Part shown: positions 8,804-17,014 of the stretch, piece after piece
Numbering within the stretch: the stretch's first letter is position 1
Layout of the letters: each line of letters opens with the position of its first letter
Source: Rhodanobacter sp. FW104-R8
GTDB lineage: Bacteria > Pseudomonadota > Gammaproteobacteria > Xanthomonadales > Rhodanobacteraceae
Direction of reading: 5' to 3'
Assembly: GCF_001617365.1 (NCBI RefSeq)
Contig: NZ_LVJR01000119.1
Span: forward strand, 1 to 46,944
Length of the DNA: 46,944 nucleotides
The notes under the pieces: generated by a model
What the model was told of the DNA's origin: nothing
Database searches by the model: none
The model's input: only the letters and a program-made list of their open reading frames with translations
Program-made: the position numbers and the translations under genes

Positions 8804-8826
8804 AAAAAGGCGCCCCGCGGGGCGCC
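8804..8826 (-). terminator. Rho-independent terminator for the DUF4156 gene
   Basis: A perfect GC-rich palindrome GGCGCCCCGCGGGGCGCC (8809-8826) is followed on the minus strand by five T residues. It sits 25 bp beyond the stop codon of the DUF4156 lipoprotein gene. Confidence 0.8.
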
Positions 8827-8850
8827 CTTCGATGGCCGGACCAGGCGGGT

Positions 8851-9258
8851 TCAGCCGCCGTGCACGGGGAAGGTCTGCAGCTGGCCCGGGGCCGAGCCGG
8901 CAGCGGCCGGCGCCCGCGGCGCGGCGGCCGCTGCCGGCCGGTTCGCACCGCACTGGTACGCGCCCCACGGCTGCGAGCCGTCGGCCGGCTCGGCCAGCGG
9001 CTTGATGGTGTCGGCGTGCATCTTGGCAGCCTCGTTGCGGGCCAGCACCTCCAGCTCGTCGCGCACCTTGATGTCGTTGCGGTCGACCGGGCCGACGCGG
9101 TTCATCACCGAGACGGTGACCTTGCCCAGCTCGCGGCAGGAGGAGACGTCGCCGCTCCAGGCCGTGCGCACGTTCTTGGCGGCATCGTCCAGGGTGATGC
9201 CCCAGCTGCAGGCGCCGAGCAGGAGGACGGGGACGAGCAACAGCAGGGTCTTGCGCAT
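8851..9258 (-). CDS. DUF4156 domain lipoprotein
   Basis: A 135-residue lipoprotein. The N-terminus MRKTLLLLVPVLLLGAC has a basic start, a hydrophobic stretch and an LGAC lipobox, so the mature protein should be lipid-anchored. A cysteine pair in the body (SSCRELGKV and AYQCG) and the overall pattern resemble DUF4156 proteins such as E. coli YjeI. The C-terminus is a low-complexity Ala/Pro tail. I start at the ATG 9256-9258 because it places the signal peptide correctly; an upstream in-frame start would add 15 residues before it. Function unknown. A terminator follows. Confidence 0.82.
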   Translation of the reverse strand: MRKTLLLLVPVLLLGACSWGITLDDAAKNVRTAWSGDVSSCRELGKVTVSVMNRVGPVDRNDIKVRDELEVLARNEAAKMHADTIKPLAEPADGSQPWGAYQCGANRPAAAAAPRAPAAAGSAPGQLQTFPVHGG

Positions 9259-9370
9259 GGGGTGGCTCCGCGACGATGGCTTGGGCATGGAAGGAGGCCG
9301 CACGTTGCCGGCCCGAGCTCCATCCTAGCGCGGGCACGCCGACGCGTCCCCGAACCGATCCACAACGGGC

Positions 9371-9392
9371 GGCGCCGGCACGGGCCGGCGCC
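9371..9392 (-). terminator. Hairpin after the M16 peptidase gene
   Basis: Perfect 9-bp arms GGCGCCGGC and GCCGGCGCC with a 4-base loop lie 11 bp past the stop of the M16 gene. No T tract is present, so termination is only a possibility. Confidence 0.45.
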
Positions 9393-9402
9393 ACCCGCGG
9401 GC

Positions 9403-12261
9403 CTACTTTGCCGGCTTGGCGTCGGCGTCGAGCACCTGCACCTGGCCGAGATTCAGCGCGCGGATCGGCGCCTCGATCTTCTTGAGGTCGCCGACGATCA
9501 CCCAGGTCAGCCGGTCCGGGTGGATGACCTCCTTCGCCGCCGCCTCGACCGCGGCGTCGGTCTGCGCCTCGATGCGCGACTTCAGGGTCTGCACGTAGTC
9601 GTCCGGCCGCCGGTACTGGGCGATGCCCTGCAACGCCCCCATCACCGCCGTGGTGGTCTGGTAGCTGCCCGGCATGCTGCGCACGTCGCCGACCTTGATC
9701 TTGTCGATCTCCTGCGCGGTCAGCGGCTTGTCGCCGATCACGCCCTTCGCCTCCTTCAGCATCTCGGCCACCGACGGCGCGGTCCGGTCGGTCTGCACCG
9801 GCGCGTACAGCATGAACGGGCGCTGGCCCACCGCGTTCTGCAGGAAGCTGAAGGCGCCGTAGGCCCAGTGCTTGTCCTCGCGCAGGTTCATGTTGAGGCG
9901 CGAGGTGAAGGTGCCGCCGAAGGCACCGTTCATGGTCTGGATCTCCAGGTTGTTCGGTGCCTCGGTGGACGGCGCCAGGCTGCCGGCGAGGATCAGGCTC
10001 TGCTGCGCGCCGGGGCGATCGACCAGGTACACGCGCGCCTGCGCCGGTGGCGCCACCTTGCCGACGTTCTTCGCCGGGACCTTGCCGGCCGGCGCCTTCC
10101 AGTTGCCGAACGCCGCGTTCAATTGCGGGATGATCTTGTCCAGCGTGGTGTCGCCGGCGACCAGGATCTTCATGTTGTCCGGCCGGATGAAGTCGCCGAT
10201 GAACGCGCGCATGTCGGCGGCGCTCAGCGACCTGATCGAGGCCTCGGTGCCGGAGCCAGTGAACGGGATCGCGTAGGCATGGCCCTGCCCGTACAGCAGC
10301 GGCGGCAGGGTGCGCAGCGCGATGCCGGTCGGCTGGCTCTTCTCCTGGGCGATGCGCGCCAGCCACTGGCCGCGCAGGCGGCCGATGTCGGCCTCGCGGA
10401 ACGCCGGATTGCGCACGATGTCGGCGAACAGCTCGAGCGACGGCTTCAGCTGGTCGTCCAGCGCGTTCAACGAGGCATTGCAGTAGTCCAGCCCGCAGCC
10501 GCTGGCGATGATCGCACCGAGGCGCTGCTTGCGCTTGGCGATCTCGACCGAATCGAGTTCCTTGCTGCCCTCGTCCAGCATCGCCATGGTGAAGCTGGAG
10601 GTGCCCAGCTTGCGGCCCTGGTCGGCCGCGTAGCCGGCGTCGAACAGCAGCTGCAACTGCACCGCCGGCACCGTGTGGCGCTCGGCCAGGATCACCTCGA
10701 CGCCGTTGTCCAGCTTGCCGCGCTGCAGGGCGGGAAAGCTGAGGTCCGGGAACGTGCCGACCGCGGGCACGCCTTTGCCGCGGTCGACGTCGCTCTGCAC
10801 CGTGCGGTAGTCGCCCCTGGCCGACAGCACCGGCGCCGGCGCGCCGCCGGCTGCGGCACGGCCGGCCACGGTGGCCATGTCGGTGGCCTCGACCTTGCCC
10901 GGCACCACGGTCAGCGTGTAGTCGCCCTTGGCGATCCACCGGTTCGCCACCGCGGCGACGTCGGCCGGGGTGGCCGCCATGAATTCCTTGAAGTCCTTCA
11001 AGTAGGCAGCCGGATCGTTGCGGTACAGCTGGCCCTGGGCCAGGATCGAGGCCTGCGAGTTGACCTTTTCCAGGCCGCGCACGAACGAGGCGCGGGTTTC
11101 CGTCTTGACCCGCGCCAGCTCGTCGGCGCCGGGGCCGTCCTTCAGGAATTTCCGCCACTCGTCGGCGATCGCCGCCTCCACCCTGGCCGGATCGGCGCCT
11201 TTCTTCACGTCCACCTGCAGGTTGAACATGCTGGCCAGCACGTGCTGCTCGACGTCGACCGAGACGTCGTCGGCCAGCTTGTCCCGGTAGACCAGCCGCT
11301 GGTACAGCCGCGAGGTCTTGCTGCCGCCCAGCACGGCGGCGGCCAGCTCCAGCAGGTTCTCGTCGCGGCTGCCGCGGCCCGGCACGTTCCACTCGCGGTA
11401 GATGCGCACCTGCGCCACGTTGTCGGTCATCGTGCCGCGGGTCGAGCCGTGGCGCGGCGCCACCCACGGTTGCGGCCGCGGCACCCGCGGGCCGGCGGCG
11501 ATGTCGCCGAAGTACTTCAGCATCTTTTCCTTCGCCAGCGCCGGCGTGATGTCGCCGGACAGCACCGCCACCGTGTTGGCCGCGCCGTAGTAGTCGCGGA
11601 ACCACTGCTTCACGTCGGCCAGCGAGGCCGCGTTCAAATCGTCCATCGAGCCGATGGTGTCGTGGTGGTACGGATGGTTGGCCGGGAACGCCTCGGCCTG
11701 GATCAGCTCGCCGGCGCGGCCGTACGGCTGGTTCTCGCCCTGGCGCTTCTCGTTCTGCACCACGCCACGCTGCTCGTCCAGCTGCGGCTGGCCGATCGCG
11801 CCGAGCAGGTGGCCCATGCGGTCCGATTCCATCCACAGCGCCATGTCCAGCGCGGTGGTCGGCACCGTCTCGAAGTAGTTGGTGCGGTCGAGCCAGGTGG
11901 TGCCGTTCTGGTCGGTGGCGCCGGCCAGCTCGAACGGCTTGAAGAACTCGTCCTTGTGGTTCTCCGAACCCTGGAACATCAGGTGCTCGAACAGGTGCGC
12001 GAAACCGGTCTTGCCCTTCGGCTCGTACGACGAGCCCACGTGGTACCACACGCTCACCGCCACCACCGGCGCCTTGTGATCCTCGTGCACCACCACGGTC
12101 AGCCCGTTAGGCAGGGTGAAGCGCGTGTAGGCCAGTTCGGGGATCTGCTGCTGCGCCGTCGCAGCCGCCACGGCGGTGTCGGGTGCGGCCAGCGCCAGCG
12201 GCATGCCGCCGGCCAGGGCGAGCAGGCCGGCGATGAGCAGGGCGAGCGGTTTCTTCGTCAC
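9403..12261 (-). CDS. M16-family zinc metallopeptidase (two-domain, secreted)
   Basis: A 952-residue periplasmic or exported insulinase/pitrilysin-family protease. A signal peptide (about residues 1-25, ending LALA) precedes the first M16 domain, which carries the inverted zinc motif HLFEH at residues 89-93 and a downstream acidic stretch around NEKRQ for the third ligand. The second half is the catalytically silent M16 repeat (from about residue 500), so the two halves would form the peptidase chamber. Family members degrade peptides. The gene stands alone between the DUF4156 gene and a divergent sigma-54 promoter region. Confidence 0.93.
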   Translation of the reverse strand: MTKKPLALLIAGLLALAGGMPLALAAPDTAVAAATAQQQIPELAYTRFTLPNGLTVVVHEDHKAPVVAVSVWYHVGSSYEPKGKTGFAHLFEHLMFQGSENHKDEFFKPFELAGATDQNGTTWLDRTNYFETVPTTALDMALWMESDRMGHLLGAIGQPQLDEQRGVVQNEKRQGENQPYGRAGELIQAEAFPANHPYHHDTIGSMDDLNAASLADVKQWFRDYYGAANTVAVLSGDITPALAKEKMLKYFGDIAAGPRVPRPQPWVAPRHGSTRGTMTDNVAQVRIYREWNVPGRGSRDENLLELAAAVLGGSKTSRLYQRLVYRDKLADDVSVDVEQHVLASMFNLQVDVKKGADPARVEAAIADEWRKFLKDGPGADELARVKTETRASFVRGLEKVNSQASILAQGQLYRNDPAAYLKDFKEFMAATPADVAAVANRWIAKGDYTLTVVPGKVEATDMATVAGRAAAGGAPAPVLSARGDYRTVQSDVDRGKGVPAVGTFPDLSFPALQRGKLDNGVEVILAERHTVPAVQLQLLFDAGYAADQGRKLGTSSFTMAMLDEGSKELDSVEIAKRKQRLGAIIASGCGLDYCNASLNALDDQLKPSLELFADIVRNPAFREADIGRLRGQWLARIAQEKSQPTGIALRTLPPLLYGQGHAYAIPFTGSGTEASIRSLSAADMRAFIGDFIRPDNMKILVAGDTTLDKIIPQLNAAFGNWKAPAGKVPAKNVGKVAPPAQARVYLVDRPGAQQSLILAGSLAPSTEAPNNLEIQTMNGAFGGTFTSRLNMNLREDKHWAYGAFSFLQNAVGQRPFMLYAPVQTDRTAPSVAEMLKEAKGVIGDKPLTAQEIDKIKVGDVRSMPGSYQTTTAVMGALQGIAQYRRPDDYVQTLKSRIEAQTDAAVEAAAKEVIHPDRLTWVIVGDLKKIEAPIRALNLGQVQVLDADAKPAK

Positions 12262-12350
12262 GGTGAACCTCCTGTTTCACGGATAAGTCTCCGCAGGCTA
12301 GCGACGCCCCACGGGCACCGCAAATGACTTGTGGCACGGTCGCCGCCGGG

Positions 12351-12394
12351 TTGTCCGGTTGTCCGGCAGCGGGCGGACAGCTGTCCGCGGACAA
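12351..12394. promoter_or_regulatory. Cluster of TTGTCCG/CGGACAA motifs, probable activator (UAS) sites
   Basis: Two tandem TTGTCCGG octamers (12351-12366), then CGGACAG-CTGTCCG (12374-12387) and CGGACAA (12388-12394). The last two units form TGTCCGCGGACA, a perfect 12-bp palindrome. Five half-sites within 44 bp, centred about 100 bp upstream of a sigma-54 promoter, are what an NtrC-type enhancer-binding protein would use. The specific activator is unknown. Confidence 0.6.
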
Positions 12395-12431
12395 TGCTGC
12401 GGCTGGCCAATCCATTTATTTATATTTTAAA

Positions 12432-12444
12432 AATCAATGGCTTG
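12432..12444 (+). promoter_or_regulatory. IHF consensus site
   Basis: AATCAATGGCTTG matches the IHF core WATCAANNNNTTR at every position and is preceded by an AT-rich tract (12411-12431). It lies between the activator-like repeats and the -24/-12 promoter, the usual place for DNA bending at sigma-54 promoters. Confidence 0.65.
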
Positions 12445-12460
12445 AATCCAAATGGCTGCC

Positions 12461-12475
12461 TGGCACGGGGATTGC
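12461..12475 (+). promoter_or_regulatory. Sigma-54 (RpoN) -24/-12 promoter
   Basis: TGGCACG-N4-TTGC is an exact match to the sigma-54 consensus, with the invariant GG and GC separated by 10 bp. Transcription would begin about 12487, roughly 35 bp upstream of the small ORF. Confidence 0.8.
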
Positions 12476-12520
12476 TCAGAGGAAAGCGCAGGAACCTTCC
12501 CCTCATACGGAGACATGACC

Positions 12521-12724
12521 ATGAAATTCGAGACCATGATGTTGCGCGGCCTGTTCATCGCCTGCCTGGCGGTCTGCGGCCTGATCCTCGCCGCGATGGT
12601 GACGACCACACCGGCATCGGTGCAGCTCGCCGCCAACGGCGGCATCGGCGCGATCCTGCTGGCCGCACCGACCAGCTGCGCGTTGCGGCCGGACGGCGTG
12701 GTCTGCCCGCAGATCGGCGGCTGA
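12521..12724 (+). CDS. Unrecognised 67-residue membrane or secreted peptide under sigma-54 control
   Basis: I do not recognise this protein. It begins [10 protein letters not shown], has one hydrophobic helix or signal-like segment (about residues 11-27), a polar linker, a Gly-Gly at 40-41, a short hydrophobic stretch (GAILLAAP) and a C-terminal tail with two cysteines (C53, C62) ending PQIGG. Two further cysteines (C15, C19) lie in the helix. An ATG two codons earlier (12515) is too close to the GGAG ribosome site (12509-12512), so 12521 is the better start. The evidence that it is real is the perfect sigma-54 promoter, IHF site and activator repeats in front of it. No homolog or function is claimed. 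Confidence 0.62.
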   Translation: MKFETMMLRGLFIACLAVCGLILAAMVTTTPASVQLAANGGIGAILLAAPTSCALRPDGVVCPQIGG

Positions 12725-12765
12725 GCACTCGACGCGGATCGGCACGGGCACGCGATAATGGCGGA

Positions 12766-13233
12766 ATGCTGCACGTCATCCTGTTTCGCCCCGAGATCCC
12801 GCCGAACACCGGCAACGTGATTCGCCTGTGCGCGAACACCGGCGCCGCGCTGCACCTCATCCGGCCGCTCGGCTTCACGCTCGACGATGCCCGGCTGCGC
12901 CGCGCCGGACTGGATTACCACGAATACGCCAGCGTCGCGGTGCATGACGACCTGGCCAGTTGCCTTAATGCGATCGGCAGGCCGCGGGTGTTCGCCTTCA
13001 CCACCCGCGGACGGGTTGCCCACGTCGACGCCCGCTTCGCCGACGGCGACGCGCTGCTGTTCGGCTGCGAGACGGCCGGCCTGCCGGCCGACGTGCTGGA
13101 AGCGATTCCCGCCCAACGACGCCTGCGCCTGCCAATGTGCCCGGACAGCCGCAGCCTGAACCTGTCGAACACGGTCGCCGTGGCCGTCTACGAAGCGTGG
13201 CGCCAGCTGGGCTTTCCCGGCGCGACCCCGTAG
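12766..13233 (+). CDS. trmL: tRNA (cytidine/uridine-2'-O-)-methyltransferase TrmL
   Basis: A 155-residue SPOUT methyltransferase that 2'-O-methylates the wobble base of certain tRNALeu species using S-adenosylmethionine. The start [20 protein letters not shown], the LIRPLGF strand, the FGCETAGLP motif and the C-terminal knot [15 protein letters not shown] are characteristic of TrmL/YibK. Length matches the family (about 157). The TAG stop (13231-13233) is the TAG of a family B palindromic repeat. Confidence 0.95.
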   Translation: MLHVILFRPEIPPNTGNVIRLCANTGAALHLIRPLGFTLDDARLRRAGLDYHEYASVAVHDDLASCLNAIGRPRVFAFTTRGRVAHVDARFADGDALLFGCETAGLPADVLEAIPAQRRLRLPMCPDSRSLNLSNTVAVAVYEAWRQLGFPGATP

Positions 13234-13325
13234 GAGTGCACCCTGTGCGCGAACGGCGGGCATCGCCCGCCCATGTTTATGGCGAGGCAACCGCAAGAGC
13301 ATCGCGCACAGGGTGCGCTCCTACA
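13229..13325. repeat. Composite palindromic repeat, family B with a nested family A core
   Basis: The outer arms are family B (GTAGGAGTGCACCCTGTGCG and CGCACAGGGTGCGCTCCTAC). Inside sits GGCGGGCATCGCCCGCC, the family A core. The left TAG is the trmL stop. The element occupies most of the gap between trmL and ubiJ. Confidence 0.85.
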
Positions 13326-13355
13326 GATCACGGCCCGCACGGCTACAATCGCCGG

Positions 13356-14006
13356 ATGAACGCTGCCACTCCCAACTCCTGGTTGCCGCAACCGCTACGC
13401 AAGCTCGCCGGCCGTGCGCTGGAAACCGCGCTGAACCACACCCTGTCGCTGGATCCCGACACGCAGCAGAAGCTGGCCGCGTTGAACGGCCGCAGCGTGC
13501 AGTTGCACCTGCGCGGGCCGGAACTCGCGCTGGCGGTCACCGTCGACGACGCACGCCTGAAAGTCGGGCCGCCGCAGGACGACAGCCAGCTGAAGGTGGC
13601 CGCCACGCCGGGCAGCCTGCTGGCGATGCTGTTCCGCCGCGACGACGACGGCATCGCGCCGGGCAAGGTGGAGATCGCCGGCGACGCCGAGCTGGCGCGC
13701 CGGCTGGAAAAGCTGGCCGGCAAGTTCGCCCCGGATTTCGAGGAAGCGTTCGCGCGCAGCTTCGGCGACGTGCTCGGCGTGCCGCTGGCCAGGGCCGTGC
13801 GCAAGGCCCTCGCCCTCGCCCGCGACACCGCCGGCCATCTCACCGAGGACACCGCCGACTGGCTGCGCGACGAGGCGCGCGTCGCCATGGCACCAGGCGA
13901 GGTCGAGGGCTTCCTCGACGGCGTGGACAACGTGCGCGAGCGCAGCGAGCGGCTGGAAGCGCGCGTGCAGCGGCTCGTGCAGCGCCTGCAGGGCAACACC
14001 GCGTGA
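13356..14006 (+). CDS. ubiJ: Ubiquinone biosynthesis accessory factor UbiJ
   Basis: A 216-residue protein with an N-terminal SCP2-like lipid-binding fold (about residues 20-120, including [19 protein letters not shown]) and a C-terminal helical, coiled-coil-prone region ([18 protein letters not shown]). UbiJ organises the soluble Ubi complex that carries the lipophilic intermediates of ubiquinone synthesis. It is identified by fold pattern, length and its position directly before ubiB. The TGA stop overlaps the GTG start of ubiB (GTGA), implying translational coupling. Confidence 0.9.
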   Translation: MNAATPNSWLPQPLRKLAGRALETALNHTLSLDPDTQQKLAALNGRSVQLHLRGPELALAVTVDDARLKVGPPQDDSQLKVAATPGSLLAMLFRRDDDGIAPGKVEIAGDAELARRLEKLAGKFAPDFEEAFARSFGDVLGVPLARAVRKALALARDTAGHLTEDTADWLRDEARVAMAPGEVEGFLDGVDNVRERSERLEARVQRLVQRLQGNTA

Positions 14007-15652
14007 CGCCGCTGAAGGTGGTGCCGCGCCTGCTGCGGGTCGCCTCGGTGCTGCTGGCGTACCGGCTCGACGAACTGGTCGACGCCACCCACCTGTACCG
14101 CCCGCTGAAACTGCTGCGCCCGCTGGTGGCGCGCCCGCGCACCGATATCCGCGGCCTGCCGCGCGGTGCGCGCCTGCGCCACGCGCTGACCGAACTGGGG
14201 CCGATCTTCGTCAAGGCCGGCCAGGTGCTGTCGACCCGCCGCGACCTGGTGCCGGCCGACATCGCCGACGAACTCGCCCTGCTGCAGGACCAGGTCGCGC
14301 CATTCCCCGGCAGCGGCGCGCGCGCCATCGTCGAGCAGGAACTGAAATCGCCGATTGGCCGTCTATACGCCCAGTTCGACGAGACGCCGCTGGCCTCCGC
14401 CTCGATCGCCCAGGTGCATGCCGCCACCCTGCACGACGGCCGCGAGGTGGTGGTGAAGGTGCTGCGCCCCGGCATCGACGCGCAGATCGCGCGCGACGTG
14501 AAGCTGCTGCGCTCGCTGGGCGAGCTGGCCCAGCGCTGGCACCCGAACGCCGACAAGATCCGCCCGCTGGACGTGGTCGCCGAAGTCGAGAAGATGCTGG
14601 AAAACGAGCTGGACCTGCAGCGTGAAGGCGCCAGCGCCAGCCTGCTCCGCCGCAACTTCGCCAGCGGCGTCGACCTCTACGTGCCCGAGGTGCACTGGGA
14701 ACTGACCAGTGCGCGCGTGCTCACGCTGGAGCGCGTGCACGGCATCAGCAGCGACGACATCGCCGCGATCGACGCCGCCGGCCTCGACCGCAAGGCGCTC
14801 GCCGCCAAGGGCGTGCGGGTGTTCTACGAGCAGGTGTTCCGCGACAACTTCTTCCACGCCGACGCCCACCCCGGCAACATCTGGGTCGACCCCTCGCACA
14901 CCGGCGAGCCGCGCTTCATCGCGCTGGACTTCGGCATCATGGGCTCGCTGCCCGAGGCCGACCAGTACTGGCTGGCGCAGAACTTCATCGCGCTGTTCGA
15001 ACGCGACTACGCGCGCATCGCCAAGCTGCACGTGGACGCCGGCTGGATGCCCGCCGACGTGCGGCTGGACGAACTGGAGGCGGCGGTGCGCACGGTTTGC
15101 GAGCCGTACTTCACTCGCCCGCTGGCGCAGATCTCGCTGGCCGAGCTGGTAGTGAAGCTGTTCCAGACCGCGCGCCGCTTCGAGCTGACCCTGCAGCCGC
15201 AGCTGATCCTGCTGCAGAAGACCCTGCTCAACATCGAGGGCGTGGGCCGCATGCTCGACCCGGAAATCGACATCTGGGCGGTGGCGCATCCGGTGCTGAA
15301 GCGCATTCTGCGCGAACGCTACAGCCCGCGGCACACCCTGCGCGAAGTACGCAAGCGGCTGCCGGAATGGCTGCACGAGGCGCCGCAATTCCCCGGGCTG
15401 GTGCGTGATGCACTGCGCCAGATCGGCCGCGGTGAACGGCGCACTTTGAGCGATCCTGTCGAACTCAAGCTGCTGCACGACAACGCGCAACGCCAGCACA
15501 GGCTGCTCGCCTGCGGCCTGCTCGGCAGTTCGCTGCTGATCGCTGCTGCCCTGCTGTGGGCGCTGGCGCCGCAACACGGCAACTGGCCGCCGCTGTGCGC
15601 CGGCATCGCCGGACTGCTCGCATTCGCGACCGGCTGGCCGCGCGCGCGCTGA
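14003..15652 (+). CDS. ubiB: Ubiquinone biosynthesis atypical kinase UbiB
   Basis: A 549-residue ABC1/ADCK-type protein-kinase-like ATPase (E. coli UbiB 546). Motifs in order: KAGQ in [16 protein letters not shown], the Ala-rich loop [11 protein letters not shown], the lysine strand [19 protein letters not shown], the catalytic-loop equivalent [13 protein letters not shown] and LDFGIMG in place of DFG. Two C-terminal hydrophobic helices (about residues 505-527 and 530-547) anchor it in the inner membrane. It supports coenzyme Q synthesis, probably by extracting lipid intermediates. The start is GTG (14003) overlapping the ubiJ stop. Confidence 0.96.
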   Translation: MTPLKVVPRLLRVASVLLAYRLDELVDATHLYRPLKLLRPLVARPRTDIRGLPRGARLRHALTELGPIFVKAGQVLSTRRDLVPADIADELALLQDQVAPFPGSGARAIVEQELKSPIGRLYAQFDETPLASASIAQVHAATLHDGREVVVKVLRPGIDAQIARDVKLLRSLGELAQRWHPNADKIRPLDVVAEVEKMLENELDLQREGASASLLRRNFASGVDLYVPEVHWELTSARVLTLERVHGISSDDIAAIDAAGLDRKALAAKGVRVFYEQVFRDNFFHADAHPGNIWVDPSHTGEPRFIALDFGIMGSLPEADQYWLAQNFIALFERDYARIAKLHVDAGWMPADVRLDELEAAVRTVCEPYFTRPLAQISLAELVVKLFQTARRFELTLQPQLILLQKTLLNIEGVGRMLDPEIDIWAVAHPVLKRILRERYSPRHTLREVRKRLPEWLHEAPQFPGLVRDALRQIGRGERRTLSDPVELKLLHDNAQRQHRLLACGLLGSSLLIAAALLWALAPQHGNWPPLCAGIAGLLAFATGWPRAR

Positions 15653-15675
15653 TCAACGAGAAGCCCCCTCGGGAC

Positions 15676-15741
15676 GTAGGGCGGGCACTGCCCGCCGCTT
15701 CGCGCCGAGACGCGGCAAGAGCCGGCGGGCGCTGCCCGCCC
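15676..15741. repeat. Palindromic repeat, family A, copy 2
   Basis: GTAGGGCGGGCACTGCCCGCC faces GGCGGGCGCTGCCCGCC across a 25-base spacer, between ubiB and truC. It matches the copy at 3251-3317 in arms and orientation. Confidence 0.85.
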
Positions 15742-15778
15742 GGCGTCGCTCCCGCAACCTCATCGACACCTCGCCTGC

Positions 15779-16495
15779 ATGCTCGACATTCTCTACCAGG
15801 ACGATGCGCTGATCGCGGTGAACAAGCCCGCGAACCTCGCCGTGCACCGCTCGAAGATGGTGGGCAATGCCGAGGAGTTCCTGATCGACCTGCTGCGCGA
15901 GCAGATCGGCGACAGCGTGTACCTCGCGCACCGGCTCGACCGCGCCACCAGCGGCGTGCTGTTGATCGCGCGCACGCGCGAGGTCGCCGCCGCGCTGGGC
16001 GAGCAGTTCATGGGGCGCGCGGTGCACAAGCAGTACCTGGTGGTGGTGCGCGGCTGGCCGGAGCCGGCCGAGGGCGTGATCGACTATCCGCTGCCCGGCT
16101 CGCGCGAGACCGGTCCGCGCCGCGAGGCGCGCACGTGCTACCGGCGGCTGGCCACGGTCGAGGTGCCGATCGCGCTGGGCCGCTACCCGCAGCAGCGTTA
16201 CGCGCTGCTGCGGGCCGAACCGGAAAGCGGCCGCTTCCGCCAGATCCGCAAGCATCTGGCACACATCCACCATCCGGTGATTGGCGACTGCCAGCACGGC
16301 CGCGGCGACCACAACCGGCTTTACAAGCAGCATTTCGGCTGCCACCGGATGCTGCTGCACGCGTGGCGATTGCGCTTCGCGCATCCGGTCACGGGTGCCG
16401 CGATGGAGATCGAGGCGCCGCTGGACGATGCGTACGCGGGGTTGCTTGAGCGCTTCGACTGGACGCTTGAAACAGGAGTGAGTGGAGAGGAGTGA
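15779..16495 (+). CDS. truC: tRNA pseudouridine(65) synthase TruC
   Basis: A 238-residue RluA-family pseudouridine synthase. The catalytic aspartate lies in the HRLDRATSGVLL motif. The downstream GDCQHGRGDHNR segment and the short total length favour TruC, which modifies U65 of tRNA, over RluA/RluC, which act on rRNA. The last residues (about VSGEE) and the TGA stop are encoded within a GAGTGAG-type palindromic repeat (family D), so the C-terminus has been shaped by the repeat. The start ATG at 15779 gives the conserved MLDILYQDD opening. Confidence 0.9.
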   Translation: MLDILYQDDALIAVNKPANLAVHRSKMVGNAEEFLIDLLREQIGDSVYLAHRLDRATSGVLLIARTREVAAALGEQFMGRAVHKQYLVVVRGWPEPAEGVIDYPLPGSRETGPRREARTCYRRLATVEVPIALGRYPQQRYALLRAEPESGRFRQIRKHLAHIHHPVIGDCQHGRGDHNRLYKQHFGCHRMLLHAWRLRFAHPVTGAAMEIEAPLDDAYAGLLERFDWTLETGVSGEE

Positions 16496-16569
16496 GAAGT
16501 GAGAGAGAGCCAAAGCAAGCCGCGCCCGGGCTTTTCTCTCACTTCTCACTCCTCTCCACTCACTCCTCG
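16475..16569. repeat. Palindromic repeat, family D, copy 1 (GAGTGAG type)
   Basis: A purine-rich arm (GGAGTGAGTGGAGAGGAGTG and onward AGAAGTGAGAG) faces its pyrimidine-rich complement (CTCTCACTTCTCACTCCTC), spaced by about 25 bases. It contains the truC stop and ends just before arfB. A second copy is at 29791-29870. The two arms could form a long hairpin. Confidence 0.85.
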
Positions 16570-16591
16570 CTTCTCCCCTACACTTCCCCGC

Positions 16592-17014
16592 ATGCTGACC
16601 ATCAGCCGCACCCTCTCCCTGCCCGAATCCGAACTGGTCGAGCGTTTCCTGCGCGCTGACGGCCCCGGCGGGCAACACGTGAACCGCACCGAGAGCGCGG
16701 TGGAGCTGCGTTTCGACGTGATCCACTCGCCCTCGCTGCCGGAGGAAATCCGCGCACGCCTGCTGGCGCGCCGCGATCGTCGACTGACCAGCGAGGGCGT
16801 GCTGGTGATCCAGGCGCGCCGCTTCCGCGACCAGGCGCGCAACCGCGACGATGCGCGCGAGCGGCTGGCCGAGATCATCCACGGCGTGCTGACGCCGCCG
16901 AAAAAGCGGGTCGCCACCAAGCCGACCCGTGCATCGAAAGAACGCCGGCTGGCCGGCAAGCAGCAGCGCGGCCGGATCAAGCAGGGGCGTTCGCGCAAAC
17001 CGGAGCTCGAATGA
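16592..17014 (+). CDS. arfB: Ribosome-rescue peptidyl-tRNA hydrolase ArfB
   Basis: A 140-residue YaeJ/ArfB protein with the GGQ catalytic motif at residues 26-28 (DGPGGQHVNRTESAVELRF) and the expected basic, disordered C-terminal tail (KKRVATKPTRASKERR onward) that enters the empty mRNA channel of stalled ribosomes. It hydrolyses peptidyl-tRNA on ribosomes lacking a stop codon. Length is normal. The TGA overlaps the ATG of the next gene (ATGA, 17011-17014), so the pair is probably translationally coupled. Confidence 0.95.
   Translation: MLTISRTLSLPESELVERFLRADGPGGQHVNRTESAVELRFDVIHSPSLPEEIRARLLARRDRRLTSEGVLVIQARRFRDQARNRDDARERLAEIIHGVLTPPKKRVATKPTRASKERRLAGKQQRGRIKQGRSRKPELE

Noticed and set aside
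8755-12327. Open frame of about 1190 codons opposite the M16 peptidase
   Set aside because: Antisense shadow in GC-rich DNA; no recognisable domain and the opposite strand is a well-defined M16 protease.
12322-12340. A second TGGCACG match as another sigma-54 promoter
   Set aside because: No TTGC lies at the required distance after it.
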